This document shows, in pieces, positions 51,798 to 61,458 of a stretch of 64,000 nucleotides of DNA. Below the pieces are notes generated by a model. It was not told where the DNA came from, searched no databases, and saw nothing but the letters and a program-made list of their open reading frames with translations. The stretch comes from Flavobacteriaceae bacterium MAR_2010_72 (lineage in GTDB: Bacteria > Bacteroidota > Bacteroidia > Flavobacteriales > Flavobacteriaceae): NCBI GenBank assembly GCA_003550275.1, contig QXCW01000002.1, forward strand, positions 2,306,001-2,370,000, given 5' to 3'. The stretch's first letter is position 1; each line of letters starts with the position of its first letter. Made by a program: the position numbers and the translations under genes.

Positions 51798-53237
51798 TTA
51801 AAACTGAAAATATATAAACGGAGTCTCATTTGTCTTCATAAATAAACCCATTAAAAAAATAATAAGAAAATAAAATCCCCATCTTAAAAACCTAGGCTTT
51901 TGAAGACCTAATACCTCTATAGCATAAGCCCTTGATCTACCCAACCATTCTATGGTTAAAAAAAACATTAAAAGGACCAATAAATAGGTAGGCCTTATTT
52001 CTGGAATCTTTAAAAGTGAAATATTGAACAATCCTATCAAATATCCAAATGCTTCAGTAATAGTTTCAGCCCTAAAAAAAACCCAAGCCAAAACAGACAT
52101 CATAAATGTCAAACCCATAGCCCCAAACTCCATTAAACTTGGTAAAATTCTGTGTTCCGCCACCACATTAGTGTGACTACGGTTGCTGTTTGTGAGTAAC
52201 AAAGGCAAGAAATAAAGGGCGTTAAGCAGTCCCCATACTATAAAGGTCCAATTGGCGCCATGCCAGAACCCGCTCACCAAAAAAATGATGAGCACATTAC
52301 GAACCTTAAGGGCTTTAGACACACGAGAACCACCTAAAGGAATATAGACATAGTCCCGAAACCAGGTGGATAAAGAGATATGCCAACGCCTCCAAAACTC
52401 TGCAATATCCCGAGAGAAATAAGGAAATGCAAAATTCTGCTTCAAATCAAAACCAAATAAGCGAGCCGTACCAATCGCGATATCAGAATAACCTGAAAAA
52501 TCCCCGTAAATCTGAAAGGCAAAAAATACAGCTCCAAGTAATAAAGTGCTCCCAGAGTACGCGGTATAGTTGTCAAAAATAAGATCTGCAAATTGGGCAC
52601 AGTTATCGGCTATCACCACCTTTTTAAACAAGCCCCATAAGATCTGTCGCAAACCATCCACCGCTTTGGAATAGTGGAATCGACGTCGCTTATAAAACTG
52701 GGGTAACAAATTTGTAGCGCGTTCAATTGGGCCCGCCACCAATTGCGGAAAGAAACTTACGAAGGCTGCAAAGGCAACCATATCCCTTGTAGGCTCCAAT
52801 TTGTTTCGATACACATCAATGGTATAACTCAAGGTCTGAAAGGTGTAAAAGCTAATCCCAACGGGTAAAATAATATTAAGGGTATTTGGCTGAATGCTGG
52901 CTCCAAAAAAGCTAAAAGCCGTCACAAAATTATCGACAAAAAAATTATAATACTTAAAAAACCCTAACAGGCCAATATTGACCCCAATACTGGTCCATAG
53001 CAAAGCCTTCCTCCGTCCTTCCGTCGTGGTCTTATGTAAATACAACCCTACGCTGTAATCCACCAAAGTACTAAACAGAATCAAGCTTAAAAAGCGCCAG
53101 TCCCACCAGCCATAGAACACATAACTCGCCATGACAATGAGTACATTTTGTAAACGCAAATGCTTCTTACAAACAAACCAGTATAGCACAAAAACAAGAG
53201 GTAAAAAAATGGCAAAATCTATGGAGTTAAATAACAT
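51798..53237 (-). CDS. MBOAT-family O-acyltransferase (AlgI-like)
   Basis: 479 residues, about 10 to 11 transmembrane helices. It has the family landmarks LPVGISFYTFQTLSYTIDVY R, DFSGYSDIAIGTARLFGF, NFAFPYFSRDIAEFWRRWHI SLS and the catalytic His in FLVSGFWHGANWTFIVWG. Such proteins carry acyl groups across the inner membrane for O-acetylation of alginate and other polysaccharides. Followed by its SGNH-like partner. Confidence 0.95.
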   Translation of the reverse strand: MLFNSIDFAIFLPLVFVLYWFVCKKHLRLQNVLIVMASYVFYGWWDWRFLSLILFSTLVDYSVGLYLHKTTTEGRRKALLWTSIGVNIGLLGFFKYYNFFVDNFVTAFSFFGASIQPNTLNIILPVGISFYTFQTLSYTIDVYRNKLEPTRDMVAFAAFVSFFPQLVAGPIERATNLLPQFYKRRRFHYSKAVDGLRQILWGLFKKVVIADNCAQFADLIFDNYTAYSGSTLLLGAVFFAFQIYGDFSGYSDIAIGTARLFGFDLKQNFAFPYFSRDIAEFWRRWHISLSTWFRDYVYIPLGGSRVSKALKVRNVLIIFLVSGFWHGANWTFIVWGLLNALYFLPLLLTNSNRSHTNVVAEHRILPSLMEFGAMGLTFMMSVLAWVFFRAETITEAFGYLIGLFNISLLKIPEIRPTYLLVLLMFFLTIEWLGRSRAYAIEVLGLQKPRFLRWGFYFLIIFLMGLFMKTNETPFIYFQF

Positions 53238-53248
53238 TAGTAGTCTGT

Positions 53249-54346
53249 TTAAGTTATCTTTTCATAAAGGGTTTCATGCGCTACGAGGCATTTTCTAATA
53301 CTAAAGTATTGCTCTACGTGACACTTCATGGCAGAAGCCTTAGTCATCCGTTTTTGCTTTGATTGATCTAGGGTTCGTTTAATCGTATTTGACAAATCAA
53401 CTACATTACCCGCCTCAAATAAGCATCCGGGAAAGTCGTTTAATATATCTTTAATTCCAGAAATAGCACTCCCAATAACTATCCGCTCGCAAGCCATAGC
53501 CTCCAAAGGGGCAATAGGTAGTCCTTCTTTGCGCCCCTCATCCTTGGTAGGGATCACAAACACATCGCCCAAGGCCAAGTAAGGTCGCACGTCCAATTGC
53601 TTTCCAACAAAACGGATAGAACTATCGGCATAGCGCTCCCGAAGTTCTAGGCCATAAGCACTTTGGTCATCGCCTACAATAAGCACCTTAATGTTCGGTT
53701 CATTGCATTGCTTTACGGCTTCCAACAAGAGTTCTATCCCCTTCACTGGCACTAGATTAGCCACACTCACAATCACAAAATCAGATGCTGAAAACTGCAG
53801 ACCCTCTGGACTTGTATAGATCTTCTCTAAAGGTTTAAAGTATGCGGTATCAACACCAAGTGGGATATAACTGGTTTTATGAGTCATCCCCTCAAAAAAC
53901 AACCCCATCATATCGGTATTAATCGTTATAATATGGCTGCTCAACCTACTCCGCCATCCCCAGGCCTTATTACCCCAGCCCATCGCTTTTTTGGTATACA
54001 CAAATGGTATTCTGGCTAATTTAGCGGCTAGAGGCTCGGTGATATCGCTGCTCCAATGCCAGGAATGGATCAGGTCAAACCTATGCTGTTTAAAAAATCT
54101 TGCAATCTTATACACACGAAAAGGCAAACTGTAATACGGGCGATAGGCTGTATAAAATGGGAAGATATGAATAGGAATTCCCAGCGCTTCTACCTGCTTA
54201 AAAAAAGCCCCGTGAGAATGGGTGCAGCAAATATGAACCTCAAAGCGTTCAGCATCCAAGCCTTTTACCAGATCATAGACCACCTTCCCACTACCAGCGG
54301 TGTCAAAATTAGGAATCGTATATAATATCTTTATCTTTTTTGTCAT
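53249..54346 (-). CDS. GT4 glycosyltransferase
   Basis: 365 residues from ATG 54346 (MTKKIKILYTIPNFDTAGSG). A longer frame from 54421 is rejected because its first 25 codons come from REP-like repeats. GT-B motifs include VIVSVANLVPVKGIELLLEA, IRFVGKQLDVRPYLALGDVF VIPT and EGRKEGLPIAPLEAMACERI V. First gene of the coupled run to 47525. Confidence 0.92.
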   Translation of the reverse strand: MTKKIKILYTIPNFDTAGSGKVVYDLVKGLDAERFEVHICCTHSHGAFFKQVEALGIPIHIFPFYTAYRPYYSLPFRVYKIARFFKQHRFDLIHSWHWSSDITEPLAAKLARIPFVYTKKAMGWGNKAWGWRSRLSSHIITINTDMMGLFFEGMTHKTSYIPLGVDTAYFKPLEKIYTSPEGLQFSASDFVIVSVANLVPVKGIELLLEAVKQCNEPNIKVLIVGDDQSAYGLELRERYADSSIRFVGKQLDVRPYLALGDVFVIPTKDEGRKEGLPIAPLEAMACERIVIGSAISGIKDILNDFPGCLFEAGNVVDLSNTIKRTLDQSKQKRMTKASAMKCHVEQYFSIRKCLVAHETLYEKIT

Positions 54347-54836
54347 ATTGTACCTGCCTATCCCGAGCTTGCCTGTCCCAAGCCTGCCGATGGAACGAGG
54401 GGCCGAGGGATCGTAGCACAAATCTAATCATTTAATCGAACCTTGACAATCCAGAAATAAAAGCACAAACCTATTCTCATGCTGAGCTTGCCCGTCCCGA
54501 GCCTGCCCGCCCAGAGCTTGCCTGTCCCGAGCCTGCCGAGGGGCCGAGGGGCCGAGGGATCGAAGCCCAAACCTATTGTCATGCTGAGCTTGCCTGTCCC
54601 GAGCTTGACGAGGGGTCGAAGCACAAACCTATTGTCATGCTGAACCTGCCTGTCCCGAGCCTGCGTGTTCCGAGCCTGTCTGTCCCGAGCCTGCCGAGGG
54701 GCCGAGGGGCCGAGGGAACGAGGGGCCGAGGGAACGAGGGGCCGAGGGATCGAAGCACAAATAAAAGTCCAAACCTATTGTCATGCTGAGCTTGCCTGTC
54801 CCGAGCTTGACGAGGGGTCGAAGCACAAACCTATTG
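54347..54836. repeat. Repeat-dense spacer of REP-like units
   Basis: No gene. Multiple GTCATGCTGAGCTTGCCTGT-type units with expanded CCCGAGCCTGCC and GAGGGGCCGAGG blocks up to the GT4 start. Both strands stay open in places because stop codons are rare in the unit; such frames are artefacts. Confidence 0.85.
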
Positions 54837-56252
54837 TCATGCTGAGCCTGCCTGTCCCGAGCTTGTTGAGGGATTAAACTGATCAAATTTTGAAAGCACC
54901 AACAGCATATTCAAGGGATGTGCTGTTTTAGGTTCAGGATGCTTATAAAACTCCTGAATTACCCTAGTGGTCAAGCTTTCCGGGATCCAGTGTGACAGGG
55001 CTCTCACATCCAAATGCGTTAACAACTGTTCCTTGTTGGATGGCCCTAAAAATTGTAATTCCCAATTCCGTTGCACGTATGGATTCCCTGTAACTGATTT
55101 TATTGTACGCTGTATCTTTCCATTTAATCGGTAAGGTAAATTAAAGGGAGCCCTATTACGATGGTAGGTATGTAAACTAAAGGGGCGCTGGTCCTGCCAG
55201 GTGATTGTTGCCAGCTCGGGTGTACGTTGTTTGATATATGCGATCTGTAGTTGCCGACCCGTTAAATAGGCCTCTGGTACCGTGCAAATAAATCGGCACA
55301 TACGGTCGTCATAATAGGGCAAACTTACGGGCAGGTGTTGTTCAAATACAGACAAGTTTACCGTGGTCCATCGTGGTGCCCAAAACAGTGACTTAAAGGC
55401 TCGTAGTTTGGCATTGGTGTTGTCAATGGCTATCCCCTTTAATAAAATGGTTAATCGGTTTTGAAAATACTCATAAAAATCCCCATCCAATCCCCATGCC
55501 TTCCAAAGTGCAGTGGCCAATGCCAAGCCTCCTTTTTTTAGGAGTTTTTTCGATAGTAAGTCTAATTCCTGCTGTTCATTTAGTTGTGGTACATCTACAC
55601 TGTCGAACAGCACATCACCCCAATGACCCAATGAAAACACATCGCCTACAAATTTGGGAAATTCCGAATGAAGTGCCATTTGCCGTGGACTGGTAAAATC
55701 GGAATAGCAGCCATTGATTTCAGCCAGTGTATCCAACTGCTCCCACAAATAGCCTTTAGGAATGGTATACTTTTGAAACCCAAAATTACATGCTTCAGCG
55801 ATGTATTTGGCAATCTTGGTTTCAGGATAGCCATTCTCAAATTGGTAACTGTAGCTCATAACGTCTGCATTCAATCGCTTTAAAGCAGTAGCCTGGGTTC
55901 GGCTATCCAAGCCACCGGATAAGGGTAGAACCACTTTTTTTCCTTTGGTCTGTTCGTCAATAATGGCTTCGAACAATGTAGAAAATTCATCCAAGGCTTC
56001 ATCAAAGCTAATGTTCCTAGGGGTATAATGCCATTGAAACCAGGGTTTACTAGCTATAAGAATTCCATGAGCATCTAAAGTATGTTGAGATGCCGGTCGT
56101 AATACTACCTCATCGGTCCAATAGGTATCCTGATCTAAAAAAAAGCCAATAGCGGTAAACACACAAATAGCCTCTAAATTGAGTTCATGCGGAGCTTTGA
56201 CTTTAGCAAAAGTTGGCCTTGTGGCTATGATGGGCGTTTGTAATGTGGTCAT
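54837..56252 (-). CDS. Asparagine-synthase-like protein without glutaminase domain
   Basis: 471 residues. The PP-loop ATP-pyrophosphatase motif LPLSGGLDSRTQATALKRL (about residues 112-130) and later LPYYDDRMCRFICTVPEAYL place it in the asparagine-synthase superfamily, but no N-terminal Cys2 glutaminase domain is present. It probably catalyses an ammonia- or amine-dependent amidation of a sugar or peptide; unknown. The last residues (NPSTSSGQAGSA) come from the adjoining repeat, so the native C-terminus may be altered. Confidence 0.78.
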   Translation of the reverse strand: MTTLQTPIIATRPTFAKVKAPHELNLEAICVFTAIGFFLDQDTYWTDEVVLRPASQHTLDAHGILIASKPWFQWHYTPRNISFDEALDEFSTLFEAIIDEQTKGKKVVLPLSGGLDSRTQATALKRLNADVMSYSYQFENGYPETKIAKYIAEACNFGFQKYTIPKGYLWEQLDTLAEINGCYSDFTSPRQMALHSEFPKFVGDVFSLGHWGDVLFDSVDVPQLNEQQELDLLSKKLLKKGGLALATALWKAWGLDGDFYEYFQNRLTILLKGIAIDNTNAKLRAFKSLFWAPRWTTVNLSVFEQHLPVSLPYYDDRMCRFICTVPEAYLTGRQLQIAYIKQRTPELATITWQDQRPFSLHTYHRNRAPFNLPYRLNGKIQRTIKSVTGNPYVQRNWELQFLGPSNKEQLLTHLDVRALSHWIPESLTTRVIQEFYKHPEPKTAHPLNMLLVLSKFDQFNPSTSSGQAGSA

Positions 56253-56459
56253 GGTTGTAATAGATTACTAATATACAAATGACAATTGAAAATTGTTGAT
56301 TCGTTTAGTTGTTAATTTGTTTAATTGTTGATTGGTTTAATTGTTTGCATACTCCCTTCAACCTTCTCGATATATTTTTTATGCAAAAATCACTCGAAGG
56401 GACATTGTTTTTTTCTCATTAACGTAAATTATTGTCTGTTCGAGTGGCGCGAAGCGGTG

Positions 56460-56650
56460 TATCGAAAACTTATCTATAAACACACATCATGAGACCTGTC
56501 AATTTTAAGAAATAACGAGCGAAAAAACGGAAGTGCAAAGCGAAGCTTTAAGCATGAAGTTTTGAAAGCGAGAGCTACGAAGTAATTTCCTAAAAATTGA
56601 CTTGATCTTTTGGTTCGTTTTATATCAAAACAAAATGAACAAGAAAAAAT
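56460..56650. repeat. 191-bp palindromic element, copy A
   Basis: Equal in length to copy B with about five mismatches. It holds an inverted repeat GTCAATTTTAAGAAATAAC / GTAATTTCCTAAAAATTGAC (about 56497-56601). MITE-like in form; no transposase or flanking duplication recognised. Confidence 0.8.
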
Positions 56651-57023
56651 AGCTCGTCCCGAGCTTGCCTGTCCCGAGCCTGCCAAATACCTAGCAAAGA
56701 TGTCATCTTGAGCCTGTCGAAAGATCTATCGAAAACTTATACCCTAGCAAACATGTCATCTTGAGCCTGTCGAAAGAGCTATCGAAAACCAAACACCAAA
56801 CACCAAAACTAAAACTTTGTCACACTGAACCTGCCTGTCCCGAGCTTGACGAGGGGTCGAAGTGCGGCAAAGGTTTTAGGAACCACAAATCCCTGAATCC
56901 CTGAATAGATCCTGAACCAAGTTCAGGATGACAGTTGATTTGTCATGCTGAATTTAGTTCAGCATCTTGCTTTAAACAAAGTCATTGTCTGTTCGAGTTG
57001 AATCCCGAGAATTCGGGATGAAG

Positions 57024-57214
57024 TATCGAGAACTTATCTATAAACACACATCATAAGGCCTGTCAATTTTAAGAAATAACGAGCGAAAAAACGGAAGTGC
57101 AAAGCGAAGCTTTAAGCATGAAGTTTTGAAAGCGAGAGCTACGAAGTAATTTCCTAAAAATTGACTTGATCTTTTGGTTCGTTTTGTATCAAGACAAAAT
57201 GAACAAGAAAAAAT
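57024..57214. repeat. 191-bp palindromic element, copy B
   Basis: Nearly identical to copy A, 564 bp away, in the same orientation, with no indels. Flanks on both sides (GTATCGA before, AAGAAAAAAT after) are also shared. Confidence 0.8.
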
Positions 57215-57420
57215 TGCCGTTTCCCTAGTGCTCACGAAAGACATAATGTTATGTACTCACACTGAACCTGCCTGTCCCGAGCCTGCCGAACACCCTAGTA
57301 AAGATGTCATCTTGAGCCTGTCGAAAGATCTATTGAGAACTTATACCCTAGCAAAGATGTCATCTTGAGCCTGTCGAAAGATCAATCGAAAACCAAACAC
57401 CAAACACTAAATACCAAACA

Positions 57421-58605
57421 CTAATCATTCATCAATACATCCTCATAAAGCTCCAAAAACGCCTGTATCGACTCCTCCGCATTAAACTCCTGTCTCACAA
57501 GATCATGAGCATTTTTAGTAATTCGTTGCACTTCTTGTTTAGAAGTTTGCGACACCTCAACAATCGCATCCGCCAGTGCTTGAGCATCCCGCACAGGGAC
57601 CAACCAACCCGTTTCATTAGGAATCACTACCTCGGGCATCCCACCACAGTTGGTAGAGATCACAGGAATACCAAGCGCCATGGCCTCCAAAACCACATTG
57701 GCAATGCCCTCCTCCAAACTAGGTAATACCAATAGGTCATGTCCTTTTATTTCTTTAATGAGATCTCCTTGAGACATGAAATCTTTCAATCTTATATGCG
57801 TCGCCAAACCTAATTGTTCAACTTGAAATACTAAAGCTTCCGTAAGTTTTGACGATCCTATAATAGTATACTCCACTTGAAAGCCTTGGGCGATTACCTT
57901 CGCAATAGCATCCATAGTATATGAAAAGCCTTTCTTCCAATGGAAGCGGCCAATAGAAATGATTTTAATAACATTGCTGCTCTTCCTAGTCCAAACCGAA
58001 AAACTTTCAAAAAAAAGTGAAGGAATGGGTGAATGGATTACCTGAATCCTTTCGGGTAAGGCCTTATAATGGTGGGCCTCTTTAGCAATGGCGTTCGAAA
58101 CGGCATGAAACGCATCGATGACTGGGAACGTGTGTTTATAAATTTCAGCAACATAAGGTTCTACAATGGGCGTATAATTAATATGTGCACCCCTTAAACT
58201 CACAACAAGCTTCATCCCAAATGTTGTTTTTAAAAATGTATAAAACTCTAAATCCCTGGCCCATTGCAAATGCAACACATCAGGTTTGTATAAAATAATA
58301 GGTAAAAACTTACTATACCAAATCCACTTATCATATAGTTTCTTGTACCGACTAACTTCCTTAAACAAGTTGAGAAGGTCGTTGGGTCGTTTTACTAATA
58401 ATAGTAAGGTTCTATACGTACTTAAGCAAAAATTTGGCAAGTGGGCATAGGGTGTTCTATAGATGCTAATGGTTTTTGTACGATAGTCTATTTTTCTTTT
58501 CACAACACCAAACAGTAGTACCTTGTGCTTTGAACTTATGCCTAGAATTAGGTGTTCAATAAAAGTAGTACTTGGTAGTTCACCAGAAAAAACAGCTATT
58601 TTCAT
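57421..58605 (-). CDS. GT4 glycosyltransferase
   Basis: 394 residues. GT-B fold with IKIISIGRFHWKKGFSYTMD, YTIIGSSKLTEALVF, HIRLKDFMSQGDLIKEIKGH and EEGIANVVLEAMALGIPVIS TNCGG. The start follows the asnB stop by one base, so it is co-translated with asnB. The acceptor domain differs from the other GT4s. Sugar unknown. Confidence 0.92.
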   Translation of the reverse strand: MKIAVFSGELPSTTFIEHLILGISSKHKVLLFGVVKRKIDYRTKTISIYRTPYAHLPNFCLSTYRTLLLLVKRPNDLLNLFKEVSRYKKLYDKWIWYSKFLPIILYKPDVLHLQWARDLEFYTFLKTTFGMKLVVSLRGAHINYTPIVEPYVAEIYKHTFPVIDAFHAVSNAIAKEAHHYKALPERIQVIHSPIPSLFFESFSVWTRKSSNVIKIISIGRFHWKKGFSYTMDAIAKVIAQGFQVEYTIIGSSKLTEALVFQVEQLGLATHIRLKDFMSQGDLIKEIKGHDLLVLPSLEEGIANVVLEAMALGIPVISTNCGGMPEVVIPNETGWLVPVRDAQALADAIVEVSQTSKQEVQRITKNAHDLVRQEFNAEESIQAFLELYEDVLMND

Positions 58606-58606
58606 A

Positions 58607-60451
58607 TTAAATTAATTGATGTGCCAAAGCCCATTTTTGCCAAGCATAAATATGCCAAACCCCCCAAGCGGCATCATGTTTTTTATCGTAATAGGCTTGC
58701 ACATAAGCCCTCAACTCAATAACATTAAGGTGATTTTCACCATATATAGGGGTATCAAAAATAACTTTTTTTAAATCAGCATGTAATTGATGGTTCAGCC
58801 AGGTGTCTAAAGGCACCGTAAACCCCTTTTTTTCTTGGGCTATCATTTGTGGAGGCACATAATTTGATAGCATACGCTTTAGTATTCGCTTAAGGTCGGG
58901 TTTTGATTTAAATCGTCTGGGGATCGTTTGAAAAGCCTGTTCAACAAAGTTTAAATCTAAAAAAGGAACACGAACCTCTAAACTATTGGCCATGCTCATC
59001 CGGTCAACTTTAGTTAAAACACGTTGTAAATGTCCATAAAATTCATATGCTCTTAAGCCTGCCAACAAGCGCTTGCCTGATGATACAGATTTAAAATCCC
59101 AACCGTTTTCAGTGTTTGTACTCAACGGAACATCGGGCATCATGGCATTCAACTGGTCTTCAAATATATAGCGTTGTTTAGCACTCACCCAATCGCCTAT
59201 AGTTTTATAATGATAAGGCCCCCAGGTGGATAAAAGTCCTAATTTATTGGCAAGTCTTACCAAGGGCCGTCTAAACCAAAAAGGGATGTGAAACCAAAAC
59301 CGATGGGTGATGACCTCCAATAGTCTTGGATAACCAAAAAACAACTCATCTCCACCGTCACCCGAAAGCATCACTGTATAGTTTTGACGAGCCTTTTTGG
59401 TAATGAGAAACGTAGGGATACTCGAATAATCCCCAAAAGGCTCTGGAAAAAACTTAAAATGGGTATCAATGGCTGTTAAAAGTTCCTCTTCATGTATAGG
59501 CTCTATCGTATGCTTTAAGTCCAAAATGGAAGCATAGGCTGAAGCCTTTTCGCTTTCGTCAAGGGCCTTGTCGTCAACAGCCATGGTAAAGGCTCGAAGG
59601 TTGGGCTCATGTGCTTTGGCAATAGCCGAGATTAAGGGGCTATCAATCCCACCACTTAAAAAGCTTGCCAAGGGCACATCACTTACCAGCTGTTTTTTTA
59701 CGGAAGCATGAAGCAGATCTTGTAGCATGGGATAAGCCTCATCTTCGCTTAATGCCGTTGGAATTTTTGTGGCGAATAATTTAAACGGATGCTTTGTAAT
59801 AACACCATCTGCTGTAATGCTAAGCCACTCCCCTGGATTCACCTGAAAAATAGTCTTATATATAGTCTCTGGTGCCTGCATATAGCCATATCCAAAATAG
59901 GCTTTCATCACCTCCGGGCACAATTCTAGGCCATTTTTAAACCAAGGATGTTTAAAAACCTGATCAAATTGTGAAGCCGCTACTACACCTTGATTAGAAA
60001 CACCGTAAAACAAGGGCTTAATACCTGCAAAATCCCGCGCCAAATGCAAGGTGTTTAGTTTTGTGTCTACAACGGCTATTGCAAACATGCCATTAAGTAC
60101 CTTAAAGGTTGGTTCAATACCTAAAACATCTAACAGGTGCACCAAAACTTCGGTGTCCGAATGCGACTCTAGCTGGGTTAAGGCATAGTGTTGGGCTAAT
60201 TCCCTATAATTATAAATTTCGCCGTTAAACACCACATGGTAGCGTTGGCTAGGACTATATTTGGGTTGATTGCCCTGCGCACTCAAATCTAAAATGGCAA
60301 GCCTATTAAACCCCAATCTATATTGAGAGCCGCTTTCAATTTGTGTTGAATCTGGTCCGCGATGTTTGGATAGGGCCAGCAAAGTTGAAAATTCATCTTG
60401 TGAAGGCAATGCGCCTGTTTGAAAAGTAAACTCTGTTAGAAATCCACACAT
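58607..60451 (-). CDS. asnB: Glutamine-hydrolysing asparagine synthase
   Basis: 614 residues from ATG 60451 (MCGFLTEF): mature Cys2 must be the glutaminase nucleophile, so the ATG nine codons upstream is rejected. The N-terminal glutaminase has SKHRGPDSTQIE and NGEIYNYREL; the synthase domain has ASFLSGGIDSPLISAIAKAH and LSGDGGDELFFGYPRLLEVI, with conserved YEFYGHLQRVLTKVDRMSMA. In polysaccharide loci such enzymes often amidate sugars or other substrates, so free asparagine is not certain to be the product. Confidence 0.92.
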   Translation of the reverse strand: MCGFLTEFTFQTGALPSQDEFSTLLALSKHRGPDSTQIESGSQYRLGFNRLAILDLSAQGNQPKYSPSQRYHVVFNGEIYNYRELAQHYALTQLESHSDTEVLVHLLDVLGIEPTFKVLNGMFAIAVVDTKLNTLHLARDFAGIKPLFYGVSNQGVVAASQFDQVFKHPWFKNGLELCPEVMKAYFGYGYMQAPETIYKTIFQVNPGEWLSITADGVITKHPFKLFATKIPTALSEDEAYPMLQDLLHASVKKQLVSDVPLASFLSGGIDSPLISAIAKAHEPNLRAFTMAVDDKALDESEKASAYASILDLKHTIEPIHEEELLTAIDTHFKFFPEPFGDYSSIPTFLITKKARQNYTVMLSGDGGDELFFGYPRLLEVITHRFWFHIPFWFRRPLVRLANKLGLLSTWGPYHYKTIGDWVSAKQRYIFEDQLNAMMPDVPLSTNTENGWDFKSVSSGKRLLAGLRAYEFYGHLQRVLTKVDRMSMANSLEVRVPFLDLNFVEQAFQTIPRRFKSKPDLKRILKRMLSNYVPPQMIAQEKKGFTVPLDTWLNHQLHADLKKVIFDTPIYGENHLNVIELRAYVQAYYDKKHDAAWGVWHIYAWQKWALAHQLI

Positions 60452-60455
60452 GCAA

Positions 60456-61214
60456 TTAGTTTTTTTCGAAAATGGCAATAATAGTTGATGAAAACAATGA
60501 AGAAGGGTATTTATAAACTATTTTATTTAAACCCTTTTTAAATAGAATTCTGTGGAAATTATAGATCAGTTTTTGAAAACTATTCAAGCTCTGGTGCACA
60601 TTGTACGGAAAATACCCAAAATAACCCAAATGAAGTATATTCAAATTGTTCCGAATTGAAAACGCTTTAAAGACGTTTAAAGACATACACTTACGATTGT
60701 GTATTTTCAAATTTTGATAATCGACCAACCATTTATACCACCTAATATAGCCTCGCATATTTGGTATCATAATGAGTAGCTTGCCTCTAGATTTTAAGTA
60801 AGGCATATGCAAATCAAGTATGTCGTCAAAATTCTTAAAATGCTCAACAAAGCCATTAGACATTACATAATCATATTGCTGCTTTGGTTTGAACTCTAAA
60901 AAATCTTCTTGGATAATTTGATAATTAGCAACACCCATGGTCGCAAACGCGGATTGTATTTTGTCAACATCTGAATTATAATCTAAACATATTGGATTCA
61001 ATTTGTATTTTGAAGAAAGATAAGCCAAATAACGCCCCGGAAAACCCCCTATCTCAATAAGTGTATCATCGTTCCCTGCCTCACTAAAAAACTGATCCCA
61101 AAATTCATCATAAAATCCACACACATTCCTAATATGCGCCCTGTCAACGGGATTATTTTTATAATAAGCCTCCCAATACGTTTTAGAGGTTAACGCGTTT
61201 TGTTTAGAATTCAC
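60456..61214 (-). CDS. Class I SAM-dependent methyltransferase
   Basis: 252 residues. The SAM-binding motif LIEIGGFPGRYLAYLSSKYK (about residues 50-70), the acidic CLDYN end of strand 2, and the QYDYVMSNGFVEHFKNFDDI motif are typical. A C-terminal hydrophobic stretch near LNIVYKYPSSLFSSTIIAIF is seen. Probably methylates a sugar or lipid-linked intermediate. It lies 4 bp upstream of asnB and reads into it. Confidence 0.85.
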   Translation of the reverse strand: MNSKQNALTSKTYWEAYYKNNPVDRAHIRNVCGFYDEFWDQFFSEAGNDDTLIEIGGFPGRYLAYLSSKYKLNPICLDYNSDVDKIQSAFATMGVANYQIIQEDFLEFKPKQQYDYVMSNGFVEHFKNFDDILDLHMPYLKSRGKLLIMIPNMRGYIRWYKWLVDYQNLKIHNRKCMSLNVFKAFSIRNNLNILHLGYFGYFPYNVHQSLNSFQKLIYNFHRILFKKGLNKIVYKYPSSLFSSTIIAIFEKN

Positions 61215-61458
61215 TATTTATTATATAAAATATTTGAGGTCCACTTCAATATGTTTAATTTAGTCGCAATTGATTTGCCTATCCATAATTAAATTAGCAT
61301 TTGTGTAAATATAATAAATGTATGTGAAGGGCAATTAATTAAGGTCGTTTATGTAAACTAATAACACTGGGCAGCACTCAGTAGTAGAGTACAGCAACCA
61401 AGAAATGCAACTTGTTTTTTGTGCTAAACAAGGCTCTTTAAACAACAAACTTAATTTG

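Larger units (their letters stand above)
56253..57420. repeat. 1.17-kb repeat-dense spacer
   Basis: No gene. It contains two copies of a 191-bp palindromic element (listed separately), REP-like GTCATCTTGAGCCTGTCGAA units at about 56700, 56754, 57306 and 57357, and one ATCCTGAACcaaGTTCAGGAT palindrome near 56910. AT-rich GTTTAATTGTT-type repeats lie at 56290-56350. Confidence 0.85.

Noticed and set aside
54424-54886. Open frames rich in LGTGKL and similar residues
   Set aside because: Pure repeat translation in the spacer; the GT4 gene truly starts at 54346.
56474-57368. 70-codon frame occurring twice in the 191-bp elements
   Set aside because: It follows the palindromic element and has no start signal; similarity reflects the DNA repeat rather than a protein.
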